From Loxodes magnus (Eukaryota > Ciliophora > Karyorelictea > Loxodida > Loxodidae), in assembly GCA_946699065.1 (NCBI GenBank), contig CAMPDV010000273.1, positions 186,001-250,000 of the forward strand: a stretch of 64,000 nt of DNA. Direction: 5' to 3'. The position numbers and the translations under genes are program-made. Of the stretch, positions 36,801 to 50,321 are shown in pieces. Below the pieces are notes generated by a model. That model had not been told where the DNA came from and searched no databases. It saw only the letters and a program-made list of their open reading frames with translations. The first letter of the stretch is position 1. Every line of letters starts with the position of its first letter.

Positions 36801-39626
36801 CCTTCATCATTTTAAGCAAAATTATAATTAAATGAGTTCTGATTTAGCAAATAAATTTAAGAAATAAAAAAGTAGAAAACACCTCCTGAAGTTTCTACTT
36901 AATTTCTAAAGAAAATGTTATTAAAAATTATAGAAAAATAAGCGTTTTCTGAGTAGAAACAACTTCCGGTAATAGCTTTATTTTAAATAAAGCTATTATT
37001 TTAAATTTAATTAATATTTGAATTATTTAGAATGTAAAATACTGCTCCATTTAGCATAGCATAATTTTCTTGAAAACTATTTTGTTCTATTCAATCTATA
37101 GTAGAATTTAAAATGTATCCGAAACCTCCGTTTCTTTAAAGGGCTTAATTTTAGGTTACTTCCAAAGTTCTAAATTCTTATTACATAACTGTTTACTATA
37201 AAAACTGCACCTCCATCATTTTATGTATAATTTAAAGAAAATATATTGTAACTTATTAGATATATCTCTGAAACTTAAAACTCCTCCCTAAAGAGCTTAG
37301 TTTGAAACAAATTGATTTTTGATTATATTAAAAACTTTCGTATTTTATAAATAGAAACAACTACCTAAACCATTAACTTTATTATTTTAAAACATATTAT
37401 TTTAAATGATGCTGATGTTTTAACTATTTCAAATGTAGAATACTGCTCCATTTTATTTAGCACTATTTTCCTGAAAGTTATTTTATTTTATTAAATCTAT
37501 TTTAGAATTTAAAACATATGCAATACCTCCGTTTTCTGTAAAAGCATTATTTTGTTAACTTTCTGAAAGTTCTATTTGTTAAACTTTTGAATTCTCAGCA
37601 TATAAAACTCCTCCGTGATTTTTAATTGCTGCATTTTAATTGAATAAACATTTAGAAATATTTCATATTTACGAATTTTTAATATAAAATACTCCTCCAG
37701 ACTGATACGCCTAATTATTAATGAATAGATTGCTTTCAATTTTTTCTATTTTTGTATTTTATATGTACAAACTTCCACCATTTGCATTTGCAATATTCTC
37801 TTATAATAGATTCATATAAATTTCGTAGACTAAAAATTCAAATGCATATAAAAATCCCCCATTTTATTATGCTTTATTATTTATTGCATTTACTCCTATA
37901 ATTTAATTTATTCACGTATATGTCAAAAATATGCTCCCCCTTCTCCTGTAAAAGCCCAATTTTAATAAAAATAGATGTTTTATACTAAATCAATTTAAGA
38001 ATATGATATGTAAATTGCTCCTCCAGAATTTTGCGCTATATTCTAAAGGAATTAGCCATCTTATAGTCTATTAATTTAAGCATTGTTTAAATAAAAGCAA
38101 CCTCCGTCTTCTTAAGCATAATTTGAATCAAACGTATTTAAATTACTATCTATTATTAATGATCTTTCAGTTAGAGTAAAGACCCCTCCATTTATTAAAG
38201 CATTATTTTCTATAAATCTACTATTTTATATTATGGTAATATTTGAATTCCATGCAAACAAAAATCCACCATTACCTTTCAAAGCTTTATTTTGAAAAGA
38301 TTAAATTTGATCCACTTAAAATATTGTTGAACTATACAAGAGAATAGCTCCTGCGTTATTATTCTCTGCAATATTCTCCTGAAAAGTACAGTTTTAAACC
38401 ATTACTATATTTGAATTTATTACTTATATTGCTGCTGCTGAAACTAAAGCAATATTCCGGAAAAACGTGGTATTTTTTATTAAATTTATGCTAGAATTTT
38501 ATAAATAAATTGCTGCTCCTTATATAGCTTTATTCTAGTAAAAGATCGTGTCTGATATTGAATCGCACTCAGTTTTATTCGAAAAATAGCTCCTCCTTTA
38601 TCGCCATTATTACTGTAAAATTTAGTATTTTGAATGGTAATTCTTGAGTTTTCTGCATATAGAGCTCCACCCAATATTGTATTAGGATTTATTTAAGTTT
38701 AATTCCAATTTGAGTTTTAATTCTAATCATAGAGGGTTTAGTTTATAACGAAGTAGTTTTCTTGGTGTTCTGAGTTTTTTAATTCTAAAGTTGTCATTTT
38801 TAAGTAAAGGAAGCTTGAAGTAATATTGTTTTAGATGATTTTATTTTAATCCATTATTAATTAGCTTTTTAAGCTTTTAATAATTATTCCCTTATTCTAT
38901 AGAAATTAACTATTATTTATTTAAACTCTATTATATTCAAAATTTCTCCCTAGTTTTTTAGAAGGCAGCTTTAACCCATTAAGTCTTGAACATAAACTGC
39001 GCTTTGGTCAATTTGAAAAAGAGTTGCTGAGTCTAATTAAAAATTTAGTATCTCCACATTTTATAATTCCAAATTTGAACTTGCTGCCTTTATTAGTTAC
39101 ATTTTGCTTTAAGAGCTACAGTCTTATTAAGTGCAATTATTTCTAATTTAGCTACCATCAATAATTATATTTTAAATGATAAGCGAATCATCGTATAAAT
39201 TTACTTGCAGTTCAGGATCAATAATAACTAGAGTTGTATTTGCTGAACTGTCTCTGCACATCATATCTATTTAAGTTTTTTCATCGCAAAGAAAAGACTA
39301 AATTGATATTTAACGGTTTCCTATTCTTTCCTTTCCTCCTCGTAAAATTTCACAGTTCTAGGAACATTAGCAGTCCAATAAGCACCCAAATAAATGCGAA
39401 TAAGGAGAAACGAATATCTCATAGGATTATCCTTCTTCGAGGCTATAAAGAACTTCTTACAAAGAAGTAAAAGGAGCCAATTCTGTTCCATTTTGCTTGA
39501 TTAGATCTGGATTCTAATACATTTCAGGTATAGTGACATAGAATTATACAGCCTGGGATAATGACTTGGAAATTAAAAGACAGAAAGTTAAAAACATCAG
39601 AAAGATTGAGCTTTCTTACGACATTT
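30895..39626 (-). CDS. Giant secreted-type parallel beta-helix / Cys-rich / multi-pass membrane protein
   Basis: Start ATG (complement of 39624-39626) opens a classic signal peptide, MSQESSIFLMFLTFCLLISK, ending near SQA. A lumenal N-terminal region follows, then a very long array of PbH1-like beta-helix rungs, for example GGALYAENSRITIQNTKFYS, ASISGGCFHLEYSDLQIS and LKGGHFYVDFSTISIQN, extending to about 33400. Next is a Cys-rich module (QNCLYGQYSLN; GAKCYGSDLVIPKQGYW), several membrane spans (about 32850-31750), and a Gln/Asp/Glu-rich tail ending at TGA 30895-30897. Length is about 2900 codons. Two 17-nt introns keep the N-terminal rungs in frame (38910-38926 and 38552-38568). At 36035-36040 the rung frame changes without a tiny intron; a 29-nt GT-AG segment or an indel would explain it, so the gene may be damaged. 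Other shifts may exist that I did not trace. The role is likely cell-surface or phagosomal recognition (inference). Confidence 0.8.
38552..38568 (-). other. 17-nt intron in beta-helix gene
   Basis: On the minus strand GTGCGATTCAATATCAG. Removal joins GGAIFRIKLN to TIFYQNKAIQGAAIYLQ, a regular beta-helix rung. The same GT-AG 17-mer with four differences is present in the pseudogene at 27610-28860. Confidence 0.75.
38910..38926 (-). other. 17-nt intron (candidate) in beta-helix gene
   Basis: On the minus strand GTTTAAATAAATAATAG. Its removal connects EILNII to the rung QFLQNKGIIIKSLKSQL. A 14-nt alternative (GTTAATTTCTATAG) overlaps the same place and gives the same frame. Confidence 0.6.
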
Positions 39627-39639
39627 TTTAACGTATTAT

Positions 39640-40240
39640 AAACTTAAAATGCGTGCATTTAAATACGTAAAAAGTTTCGTGGTTATTTAGCAATTATTTA
39701 AATTTAAATTCTTAAACATTTAAAATAACTAAAGTGTTTATTTATAAACATATACAGTTAAGGCTATTCAAATAGTAACTGAAACTTTAATTTCTATATA
39801 AGACATTCATTTTCTATCATATGTTACTAGAGAGTTATTATTTATTTGTTTATTGATTTATGTATAATATAAGGGAATTAATTATTATATAGCTACTTTA
39901 ACTTAAAGGCTACTTATAAAATTATTATTTTAAGAGATTTCATTTAATTTTCCTTTAATTATATTTAAGAAGGCTATTATTAAGAGTATATTCATAAATA
40001 AATAAAGTCAATGTGCTTTATATCATACTAAAATTTGTAAGAGTAGTTGGTAGAGAGAGTAAAATGAATAGCTATTTATTTAGTTCAGTGTATTTCTTAA
40101 GATAACTTAACTAAAACTAAAAAATTTATTTGACTTAATATCTTTAATAGTTGCTATATCATTTTTTAACATATATATATATTATAAAGAAATAATAAAA
40201 CATTTATTAAATTATCTCATCTAAAATAAAAAATTGGTTA
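39640..40240. other. AT-rich 5' flank of the large gene
   Basis: Presumed promoter region for the minus-strand gene starting at 39626. No conserved element recognised. Confidence 0.4.
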
Positions 40241-40335
40241 TTTAGGGAGTGTCTGTGTGTCAAATCGCCAACGATCAATGAAGAAAAAATTCGCAACGTT
40301 ACGCTAACTGAGGCTATAGGACACACTAATAAAAT
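40241..40335 (+). ncRNA. Short GC-richer island with paired ends, ncRNA candidate
   Basis: About 90 bp of higher complexity in an AT desert. The ends TGTGTGTC and GACACAC(T)A can pair. Inside are AACG/CGTT arms, a weak C-box-like ATGAAGA and a CTGA. This is reminiscent of a small structured RNA (snoRNA-like) but no class fits well: the boxes are not beside the terminal stem. Strand arbitrary. Confidence 0.3.
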
Positions 40336-40339
40336 TTTA

Positions 40340-43300
40340 ATTTTATTTATTATTTTAAATCTAAGATAATTGGAGTGATTTTAATATTTTTAGTAAGAAA
40401 TAAATTTAAAAGAAAAACAATTATTTTATAGCAAAATTGAAATAATTTAGGTAAGTTCTTGAAAAGTTTTCTTAGCAGATAGAATTTTAATCTTAAGAAA
40501 TCTACATTTTTTATTTGTCGATAAAAATCTTCGTTGAAAGAAATTCAGAAAGACTTGCGAATTTCATCTAACTAAATATTAAATTTTATTTACTAAGAAA
40601 TTTTTTATTGCTAGTTATTAATATCATGGTTTTTTATTTTAAGGTTTAAAAAATAACTAAAATAGGATTGAAAAATCCTATTTTAGTTTTCATATAAGCC
40701 TTAATTTTAGAAATTATTTTAAATCTAAGCTATTCTGAAATATGCTAAAATCACATTAGATGTTTATGCTTTATAAATAAAATTTCTCGATAAGCTTATA
40801 GCACTGCATTCCTTTTCAATTGTATAGAATTATTTGGATAAAATATTTATTTTTTGTTGTACTTAATAAACAATTTTAACTTTTATTTCCTTTTAAAATT
40901 ATTGGTGTGATTCTTTTAAGATTTGAATGTTTGCATTTATCATAATTTGAGTTTAAGAATCTTAATAATTGCAGATAGTGTATATCACTAATATTTTAGC
41001 TAAAAGTTTATTTGGAAATGTAAAAAATGGATATTTTTAATAATTAGTCTAAAAAAAAATTAAGAAGGTTTATGATTATTAGTAAGCTATAGCAAAGTTT
41101 TTCGTCGTAATATTCATTCTTTGTTTTTTAATTTCTATATTTTAAACAGGAAGCAAAATTTAATTAGACTTCTCTTTAAGTTCTTCTCAATCTAAATTTA
41201 AAAAGTAGAACATTATTGAATAAAATCATAGCAAATTATATATCAGACACTTTGAACTAAGTCATTTATAGAACTATTTAAAATTGAAGCAACTTTGATT
41301 AATTTATAATATTTCCTAGCATCTAAAATTTTAAAATAATTATTTATTTTATTAAGAATGCTATTTATAACTCTCTCTTAAAATTATTTATTTAAAGATC
41401 TTATTTTATGATAATTTAAAATTCTCCTATTCTACTTTCAATAGTCTCATTAAAGAAACATCGCTAAATTTTTTTGGCTCAATGCTTAATTAAAAACACA
41501 ATATTGGTATTTTAAAATTTTTTCTAAGGAAGAATTTGCTTTAGATGATAAAATATTAAAGGATAACCTTTTATATTTTATAATTTCTTCATTTTTAGTT
41601 TCTTTAGAGTAAATTATTAAAGAGCTTTTTTAGTATCTTCTCCCATTTTTATATTTAATGCATGTAATTTTTTTATCTAGTTGAAGCTTAATTTAGTAAA
41701 TTATAATTCTAATTATCGCTTCTTATTCAATTTATTTATAGCATATTATATATACTTTTTTGAAATATTTTAACATTTAAGATATTTAGCTCATTAGAAT
41801 AAAAAGTGATTGCATTTAGGAATAAAAAGGAGTTTGATATAATGATAGTTAAACTAAAATAACAAGAGTTATTTTAGTTCTATTTAAGTGAGATTTTCTT
41901 TGTTATAACTCTTTAAAAGACTTGCTAACTAAAAAAATAATTTTTGCTTTTCTTTTATTTTATTAGAGTTAATCATTAACTATAATGATTTATCTCTAAT
42001 AGCTTATGTAAAATTTATTATGATCCATATTTTATTAGTAGATAACTTAATTATTTTAGAGTTAAAAGATAAGAAGAAAATATAATTAGCAAATAAATTA
42101 GCTAAACTGCAAGATTCTAACTACCTAAAAATAATAGGAGATGCTATAGAATTCCAGATATGGAAATAAGTTAATTAGTTGAATAGGCTTTTTATCTAAT
42201 TAAAATGAGTCAAGGAATTCAAGAATAACTTTTTAAAATTTTTCTTTTTTAATTAATGAGTAATAAGATTAGCTTATAGGAGTCACTTTTAGTTAAATCA
42301 GAAAACTAAGTTTTTAGATTTGTTATATAAATCAAAGATTGATGCATCTAAATTCTAGCTTTGTGATGCCATTAAATAAATAGAATTGCCGCTAGAAATA
42401 TATGATACATTTTAACTTACCTAAAATATAAAAATTTTATAGTTTTGATTTTAGATTTTATAGAGTCAGAAACTCGTAGAATGCTATATATAAGGATTTT
42501 AATATTTAATTAGTGTAAATTTAAAAACTAAGAGAAGCTTTAGTTAATAAATAGCTATTTAAAATAAATAAATATACCAAATTGTAGAATTTTCTTATTA
42601 AGTTGAAAGTAAAATCTTTAAATATCACTTAATTTATAATCCAAAAGAATAACTAATAATAATATTATACTTTTGCTTCAAGAAAGGAATTTTTGAACTA
42701 AAAATTAAAACTTAATTTTAACTAAAAGCAAGTCACTATAATTTAATAAAACTTAAGCTTAATAATTTTAAAATTGATCTGAATTCAATAATAAATAACC
42801 CTAGCTGTCATAGTTTTATAATAGTTTAATAAAAAATTAAGAAAATATTCAATTAAAAGGTAGCTTTTTTAATCTAGGTTATAAAATAATTAAAACTAAA
42901 TAACCAGGAGATTATAGAGTTGTGAAGCGTAAACAAAATTTATAATAAAACTAATAAAAAAAACTTCCAATTAACCTTAAAGAAAATATCAAAAAGAAAT
43001 ATTTCAAAAACTACTATAAATGATCTAGCCAAGAAATAGAGTAATTATCTGAATGAATATTAGCAAGAACATTAATTAAAGCTAAATATTTATTGAATTT
43101 TACCTATATCATTTTTACTAAGCATCAATTTATCTAAGTTTCTTATTTTATTTTAATTGCAACTTAAGTGCAATTAGTTAAGATAAATATATTATACCAG
43201 TTTCATAGTTTTTATAATTATTAAGATTTGAATATAAGTATTACTATAAAAGGTATAAAATTTAAAATATATCTTAAAAGGAAGGGGTTAGGATAATTCT

Positions 43301-46300
43301 CATTTTTAGATAGTGAAAATTTAGGAGATTTGCAAATAAAAAAGATATTAATTAATTATATTAAATTTGCATTAATATAAGCAAGGAAAAATAATTTTAA
43401 AGAAAGAAAAAATATATAAAGGTAGATAATAAACAAATCTTGATTAATTACTTATAAAAATCTAAAATCCTTAAAAAATATATCATAAAGTATATCTCAA
43501 TAAAATAGAATTAATTTAAGCTAAATTAAGATAAATAATTAATATAAAAATAAAAAGTCTTAAAGATCAAGTCAAATCCAAATCCCCTTGCACCTTAAGA
43601 ATTACAATTCTTATTTATTTGTCTATTCATTATGAATGTTTTCATTTAAAGATATTAATTACCTATTTAATATATGAAGATTAATAGTAAATATCTACCA
43701 GATTTTTAAAGTCTTTCTCATTACAAGTTATATTATAAAAATTGTAAATATAAGAAAAGATTTATGTTTATTCCCTTGCTGTGTAGGCAAAAATTATAGA
43801 ATGCTTATTTAAAATATTTGCGAAGTTTTTAGAGATATATAATGAAAACAATTTTAATATAAAAATGATTTAGGGATAATTTATTTTGATGAAATTGCAA
43901 ATCTAACTATTTAGTAGTTACTATTAAAAATTCTTAATCATATTTTATCAACATTAGACAATAATAGATCATGATTTTAAGTAAAAGAAAAAAAGGAAAT
44001 TCAAAAAGCGATTTAAATACTTTTAATTATTTTTAGTTCTAAGTTTGTTATAAAATCAAAAGAATGATATACTTTAAAGCAAGCTACTATAATTATTTTA
44101 TAATTAAGTAGAATAAATAAAATATTTCCTACAATTAGTATTATAAAAAAAAACTAAAGTAATTTCATAATTAACTTAAACAGCTTTAGGTCAGAGTATT
44201 TAGAAATTGTTTGAAATTATATTCCATCATTTATAATTTCTTGCTAAATAATTAAATTTAAATAGCATAGCTATATAGTAAAATGCTTATATCTTTTTCA
44301 AGAAATAAATTATAATAAAAGGTTTATAAAATAACTAATTTATTTCTTAAATCATCTATTAAACTAAAAAGACTAAGAAAAGTTTATTAAAATTTAAATC
44401 CAAAACTTTTAATTTTTTATTAATTATTCTTTATGAACTATAAATCTTTGCTCATTTAAATAGAGCATAATTACAACTTACTAATATATAATTCTAGTTA
44501 AAGATAATTTTTTTACAAGATTTCTTTTATTTATTTCACTATTACTAAAAAGGACTTTTTAAACTTTTAGTAGCCTTTATTTAAAATATCTTCTTTTCTC
44601 ATAAATGGTTAGATTAATGAAATGGGATTAATAATCAAATTAAAATTTTATAGTAATTTTATATACAAATCTTAATTAAAATTAATTTCAGCTCATTAAT
44701 ATTACTTATTGCTTCAAAGGTTTAGCGGTAAATTTTTTTTAAAGTTAAGATGTTTCTAAACATTTAACTATTACTTTTCCTTACTATTATTAAAGAACGA
44801 AGAAAAATGAAAATGAGATAACTTGTAATAAAGAGATAATATTTATAAGTATACCTTCTTTATGCATAGCAAATAATTAGGGATTTAAATTAAAATTATT
44901 AAATTTTAGTTTAACTTATATGAAATAAAAGGAATTTCTTATTTATTAATTTTAGAAATTAGATTTAAAATACTAAAGCTTATAAGTTATGAAAAAATTA
45001 TTAATATATACCTTGTCTATTAAGGCTGAAAATAATATATTACATAAATAAACAAATTAGCTATATTTTTCTATCTTTAATTAAAAAAAATCCTTCGCTT
45101 GAAGTAATAAGTTACTATAAATAAGATTTTAATAAGACTTGCTTAAGGCTTCTATTTTCTATAATTAAATCTATTAATAGAATATATTTAAAATAAATTA
45201 AAGAAAATAAAGTATTTAGCTTTATAGCTAAAAGAGAGATATAAATTTGAAAATAATAATTAAATATCTGAAAGAGAATTTTATATAAAATCAGATTATA
45301 ATATACTTAAAAAATAATGTCTAAAATTATAAGTGTAAAAGGAGTAACTTTGATTAGATTGGCAAAAATTTAATTTTGGAATAAAATATAGGCTATGCAA
45401 AATAAATATATAAACTCCGTCATTTAGAACAAATAATACATGATTATTTATAAAAAATTATTTTAATTTAGAAATAAGAGGAATTAAAATATAAAAATAT
45501 TCTATTTTATAAAATTATTTAAATAATAAAACTTAGAAAATAAATCCTAAATTTAAAAAGAATTAATATTAAAAGGATTATAATATAAAAGAGATATAGT
45601 ATATTAAGAAAATATTTAACTAAAGTTAGGAAAATTTATTTTTTTAATTTATCTGCAAGTATATTTTATAAATTTAAAAAAGCAAGAGTAATACCTAATA
45701 AATGTTTAAGCATCAAATCTTTAATTATTTTTTTTGAGATTATGCTCTTAAATATTTTGCAATTTTCGTTTTTATTTGAAAAATAAAAAAGTGTATGTAA
45801 TAATTATAAAAAATAGAATAAATTTTATATGATAATTTAAATTTAACTAATTTTTTATTAGAATAATCATATGGAATCTTAAATGAGCTCATATCAGCAT
45901 ATTATAAAAGACATGCAAGCAATATAAACAATTATGCTTTTAGCAATTATAATTTCAAACAAGAAATTAAAAGATGAAGTTAACTATTTTCTTTAATTTC
46001 TCTATGAATTTAATTAGTTATTATTGTCTGAAAATTAAGGAATTTCTTAAAATCTACTAAATAATGATAAAAATTTATCTTAGCATTTTCAATTATCTTG
46101 AGTATTTTTTATAAATTTTAAAAGATAATCAATTTTAAACATTATAGGTGAAGAAATAGACTAATTAACTTGCTCATTTACTTATTAAAGGATTTTTTTA
46201 TTTTAAATTGTTAGCTTTAATAATTAAAGCTTTATTTACCAAAATTAATTTTCAAATAATTAAGTATAAAATAAAATATATTCAATTAACATTTAAAAAA

Positions 46301-46870
46301 CGAAATAAATCTAAAACTTAGATTGTTTAAGATTTAATTATCTTTAAAAAAATAAAATAATAGCATTTCTTATATTTTGCAAACATTGGTTTTAACTTCA
46401 AAGCTTATACAATTTTTCTCATTTATTTCCAACTTCTAAAATAATAATATTTGCAATAAATATCTATTAGCTTCTGAATCATCTTTTATATCTTCACATA
46501 TTGGTTTCTCTAGTCTAATTAATCTCCAAGTATAATTTGCTTATACTTTTAATTAATTTTTTTGCCAATAAAAGTAATTTAATATCTTTAATTGTCTTTT
46601 TCTTATTTTTCTATAGGATACATAATAAATTTTATATATCATTATTCTGCTTATTCTCCTTCTTTTACTCTGTATTAAAAAATTTATAGTTTCTTTTCAA
46701 GAATTCTTAATCTAAAAAACCTTCATTTTTCATGTTTCTTTCGTTTTATATAATAAGTTAAAATTTAATTTTCAATTTACATAGGATTGATAAGAATACT
46801 TTAGGTACAAGTCTTTAATATACTTTCTTTAGGAGTTAAACCAAGCAAATGATCAGATATTAGAGTTTAT
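40340..46870. other. 6.5-kb AT desert
   Basis: The longest stretch without a supported gene. A plus-strand frame from about 42299 to 43230 is open with TGA as Trp (for example DLLYKSKIDASKF), but first-position G enrichment is weak and TGA occurs at about the random rate, so I do not call it. No repeats shared with the rest of the window were noticed. Confidence 0.4.
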
Positions 46871-46879
46871 TGTAAAAAA

Positions 46880-47683
46880 TAAAGAAGATGGAATAATCTA
46901 TTCGCTTTTCCAAAGACTAAATTAGAAACGTAAAAAGGAAAAAAGCAATTAAATTGTAGAAATAAACAACAATTATAAAAAAAACAATTAGAAAATCGAG
47001 TTCCTCATCAGAAGGTAAAGTTGTGATTGGTACAATCGAAAGAATCTAGTTAGCTTGAAAAGAAATAAAAACTCTTTTTATAGCTCGATTAAATGGAAAA
47101 AAAACAATCTAGATTATCAAGAAACAATTTACAATCATGGAGAAAAATAAGTGATTAATGAATTTCATAAAAGAATAAAATATTAATTTGCTAATAATTA
47201 GATATCAGTTAATCAAGAGTTATTTAGTCACGAATAAGCAACTATACTAACAATCTTAAACAAAGCCAAAACATGATTATTGAAAAGATTGTATTTAAAC
47301 AAAAATCAAAGAAAAACAGAGCGATGAAAAGTTTCACTCAAATTTAATAAAAAGAATTATTTAACTTGAGAAAAAATTGTTTTAGAAAAATCAGAAAAGT
47401 CAAACCAAGCAATGAATGTTTGTTTTTATACAAAAGCCTATATTTAATAAGATATCTGGTTGGAAACAAATCTAAATAAGAGAAAAAAATAAGAACGTAA
47501 AGGACTCTTAATAGATTCTGAAATACGGAAACCGGTACCTAAAAGCAAAATTTTTCATAAAACTCAGAAGACTTTTAATGGTTACCTCCCATGTAAAAAA
47601 ATTGGTCGTGATATTCATCCAAATTAAAAATGGTAACTGATTGAGAAAACACGGAACGCAACTTTATTATTATTATTATTAAT
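46880..47683 (+). mobile_element. (ATT)n-tailed gag-like retroelement, decayed
   Basis: Same family as 6396-7232. It contains KSSSSSEGKVVIGTIERI (compare SSSSSEGKVMVGQIEI) and a C-terminal FNGYLPCKKIGRDIHPNQKW (compare LNGYSGNLPLNKK). It ends in TTATTATTATTATTATT at 47663-47682. The reading frame is broken at several points and no polymerase motif is seen. Confidence 0.6.
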
Positions 47684-47687
47684 AAAC

Positions 47688-47800
47688 GGGTACTTAATTT
47701 CCCCAAAATCTAATAATCTTACTACTCTTTGCCTTCAATTCTTGACCATAGTTCCTGCGTAGGTTCCACTCGCTAAAGCTAACTAAGCAAGTTTAAGCAT
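47688..47800 (-). repeat. SINE-like copy sharing the GGGGAA-TTAAGTACCC core
   Basis: Immediately after the ATT tail of the preceding element. On the minus strand it ends with TTGGGGAAATTAAGTACCC, the core of the units at 4752-5035. About 60 nt upstream is TATGGTCAAGAATTGA, which resembles a Pol III B-box, with TTAGCTTTAGCGAGTGG as a possible weak A-box. The rest is diverged. Confidence 0.4.
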
Positions 47801-47809
47801 GGGAATATT

Positions 47810-49040
47810 CATATTTAAATTATATAATGATTTAATTTGCGAATTGTTTTTTAACTCTCAGATAGCGTTTTGTGAAGCTTGCTTTTAATTGTATTATAGG
47901 GTTTTATCAGAGTTTGATAAAAAGCTAGATCTTGATTTTTCATTTTTTATAATATTTTTTCATAATGAAATTAGTTAAAAAGGTCTGCTTAAACTTGTAT
48001 AAAAGTGAGAAATTATAGAAAAAATAATAATTACAAAATAAGTCAGCTTAAAAAAGAGGATTATAAATCTTTATTCAATTAATTTTTTCAAGTTCAAATA
48101 AAAGAATCTCACGATATCTTATCCTCCTTTGAAATGGAAAATTTAGAAGAAAAGAAAAGCTTTAGATTCTGATTCCAATATCTGAAGAAAAACCGATAAA
48201 ATAGGTAAATTTCGTATTAAATTAAGAGCTATTTAATTTTTTTAAATTAAGTTATAATTATGAGTGATCTATTTAAATGATATCTTAGCAATAAAAATGA
48301 CAAAGAAAACTAAAAAATATAATCAAATGTATATAAAATCTTAGTGAGCTTAAGAAATTTATTTAGATTCACACCTCAATAGCGAGATTTAAAATTTTTA
48401 TATCATGCAATAAAATTAAAATAGTTAGTATAATAACTTGCTCTGAAATAAAAAATAAAAATGAGAAATAATAAAATAATAAAATAAAGTAGTGAAAAAC
48501 AATTAGAAACTAAAAAAGGCAGCGGGACTTTGGAGACAAGAAATTATATTTGATAAACTCATAATCGAAAATCGAAAATATGAAAAGATGTGCTTTTTTA
48601 TTTCATAGATTAATTAACTTAAAATTCCAAAAATTTTATTTTTAAAATATAAAAACTAAGAAAAAGATAGAAGCAAGCAATAAAAATTATTTCTATATTA
48701 TTGAGAGAATGTTAGGAAGTATTAGAGTAATTAATGAAATAAAAATGGATAAATCTAAATAATAAAAATATAGCAACATTTTATTAAAAAGATAACTTCA
48801 GACATAATTCTTTTAGAATAAAATCAATTTTTTTATGAACTTTAGAAAAATTTTGTAGATCGATAAAAATGGTAAAGATCTTTAATTTTTCCAAATTTTA
48901 ATTTTCCTTTATAAAAGGAAGATAAAATTAAGTTTATATTTCTAGAAGAAAGCTTCTCAGTTAACTTCCATTTGATCCCGCTCTCTCTCATACTAAAGGA
49001 TTATGCAAAAATTTGTTAGTCTGACATCCTTATTTCCTCC
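47810..49040. other. AT-rich stretch with no supported gene
   Basis: Some short Lys/Glu-rich frames exist (around 48120-48200) but none extends or matches a repeat seen elsewhere here. Confidence 0.35.
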
Positions 49041-49079
49041 CCAAAATCCAATTGTCACTGCGGTTACTTCTCCAATTGC

Positions 49080-49252
49080 TATTATATTCATTAATTCTTA
49101 AGTTATAGAACTTCTTTCAAAATATTAATCCTGTTCTATAAAAAAAATGGTGGAATGTTTTATATCGGGCTTCTATAATACCAATTCCTAAGCCAAAAAG
49201 GAAGGGAGAAAGGAAATCTAGACTTAATAATCTCCTCTATCTTAACCCTAAT
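49080..49252 (+). mobile_element. Reverse-transcriptase N-terminal fragment of a LINE
   Basis: The frame reads KKWWNVLYRASIIPIPKPKR followed by KGERKSRLNNLLYLNP. The pattern W-x-x-A-x-IIPIPKP with a following NxLL is the entry of the non-LTR reverse transcriptase domain (normally IPIPKPGK...YRPISLL). Only this first block is present; catalytic YADD-type motifs are absent. It sits directly upstream of an ORF1 copy, so the order is scrambled relative to a normal LINE. Confidence 0.6.
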
Positions 49253-49281
49253 TCATACTGAACTAACAACTTGGAATTTAA

Positions 49282-50166
49282 CAAGAAGAGTGGAAGCAAG
49301 TATTGAAGACAGCCTATATAGATACTCCAATAGCAGCTGAGAGACCGAGAAAACAGATGAAGTCTGCTCTCCACCAGGAGGTGACGGAATTCAATCCCTC
49401 TGGCCAGATGAGCATGGAATAGTTCGTCAGAGTAGTGCTAAGCCTCCAGGAAGAGGTTAGGAAACTCAAGAAAGACAATGAAAAATTAATGGAAAAGCTT
49501 GACCTAGATGAAGGAATAGAGTCAAGATTTATGTCTTAAGAACGAGAACTGAGTGCTTTCTGGAACTTATCGTAGGATTAAGCTTGCCGATCCCAGAATT
49601 AGCATTAAAAACAGACTGAATTGGACAACAGACTTGAGAGAATAGAAGAGAAACTAAATGAGCAGAAGGCGACTCAATGCTGATTAAAGAAATTGAAGAA
49701 GACCAAACTAATCAAGGTTGTAAAAAGATGCAATTATTGCAACTCAGAACAATTCTTGTGAAGAAAATGCAAGGAATTCCTGAGCTTCAAGAATCGATAC
49801 TGGGAAAAATAGAGAAAGCAATAAGCACAAAAAAGAAAGGCTAGACAATTGCAACAGAGGAGAATAAAAAAAGACTATGAATGACCAAAATTGAAATCAT
49901 TAATAAGAAGAAATTTTCGTGGAACTGAAGATGGAACTAGCGATAACAAGATCAAGTGGGTGTGAGGAGAAACTTTTAAACTTTTTGACTTAATCCCAGA
50001 GTAATCCGGTGATTGGCGGGAAGAGGTGAAATTCCTCTAAGATCGCGAAACTTAATATAATCTATAATCTTGTTCAATTTGTCTAAAGTAGAAAAGTTCT
50101 CGGTATATTTATTTCTTATTCATTCTTTCAATTCCAGTTTGCTTTCAACAGTTTACCTTTCTTTGA
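49282..50166 (+). mobile_element. ORF1 (gag-like) of the CCHC retroelement family, mutated zinc knuckle
   Basis: A single frame of about 294 codons to TGA 50164-50166; the homologous part ends near 50045. It contains EEVRKLKKDNEKLMEKLD (coiled coil), SQERELSAFWNLSQDQ, then CNYCNSEQFLWRKC, in which the histidine of the C-x2-C-x4-H-x4-C knuckle is replaced by Phe. GDWREEVKFLQDRET closes the homologous region. Codon use is less AT-biased than in the surroundings, suggesting a fairly recent insertion. Short ATT repeats follow at about 50227-50238. The N-terminal 100 residues present in the copy at 52849 are missing. Confidence 0.7.
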
Positions 50167-50321
50167 TAGTTCTTCTAATCAAGATAGCACTGAATCTTTT
50201 CGATAAAATTTCATTTTATTTTTATCTTATTATTATTTTCCAATCTTAAATTCCATTGATATGTTTTGATTATTAATCTTAAGAATTTTAAATTACTACT
50301 TGTTATTATGGATATAATAAA

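Noticed and set aside
38486..38674. Separate 62-aa minus-strand gene
   Set aside because: It is an internal exon portion of the giant beta-helix gene; the frame looks closed only because the 17-nt intron 38552-38568 was not removed.
40241..40335. U6 snRNA or C/D snoRNA
   Set aside because: AACGAT..GAAGA looks faintly like U6 but ACAGAGA is missing; the C-like and D-like boxes are not beside the terminal stem.
42299..43230. Long plus-strand frame in the AT desert
   Set aside because: With TGA as the only stop such frames are expected by chance; TGA frequency and codon-position composition look random.
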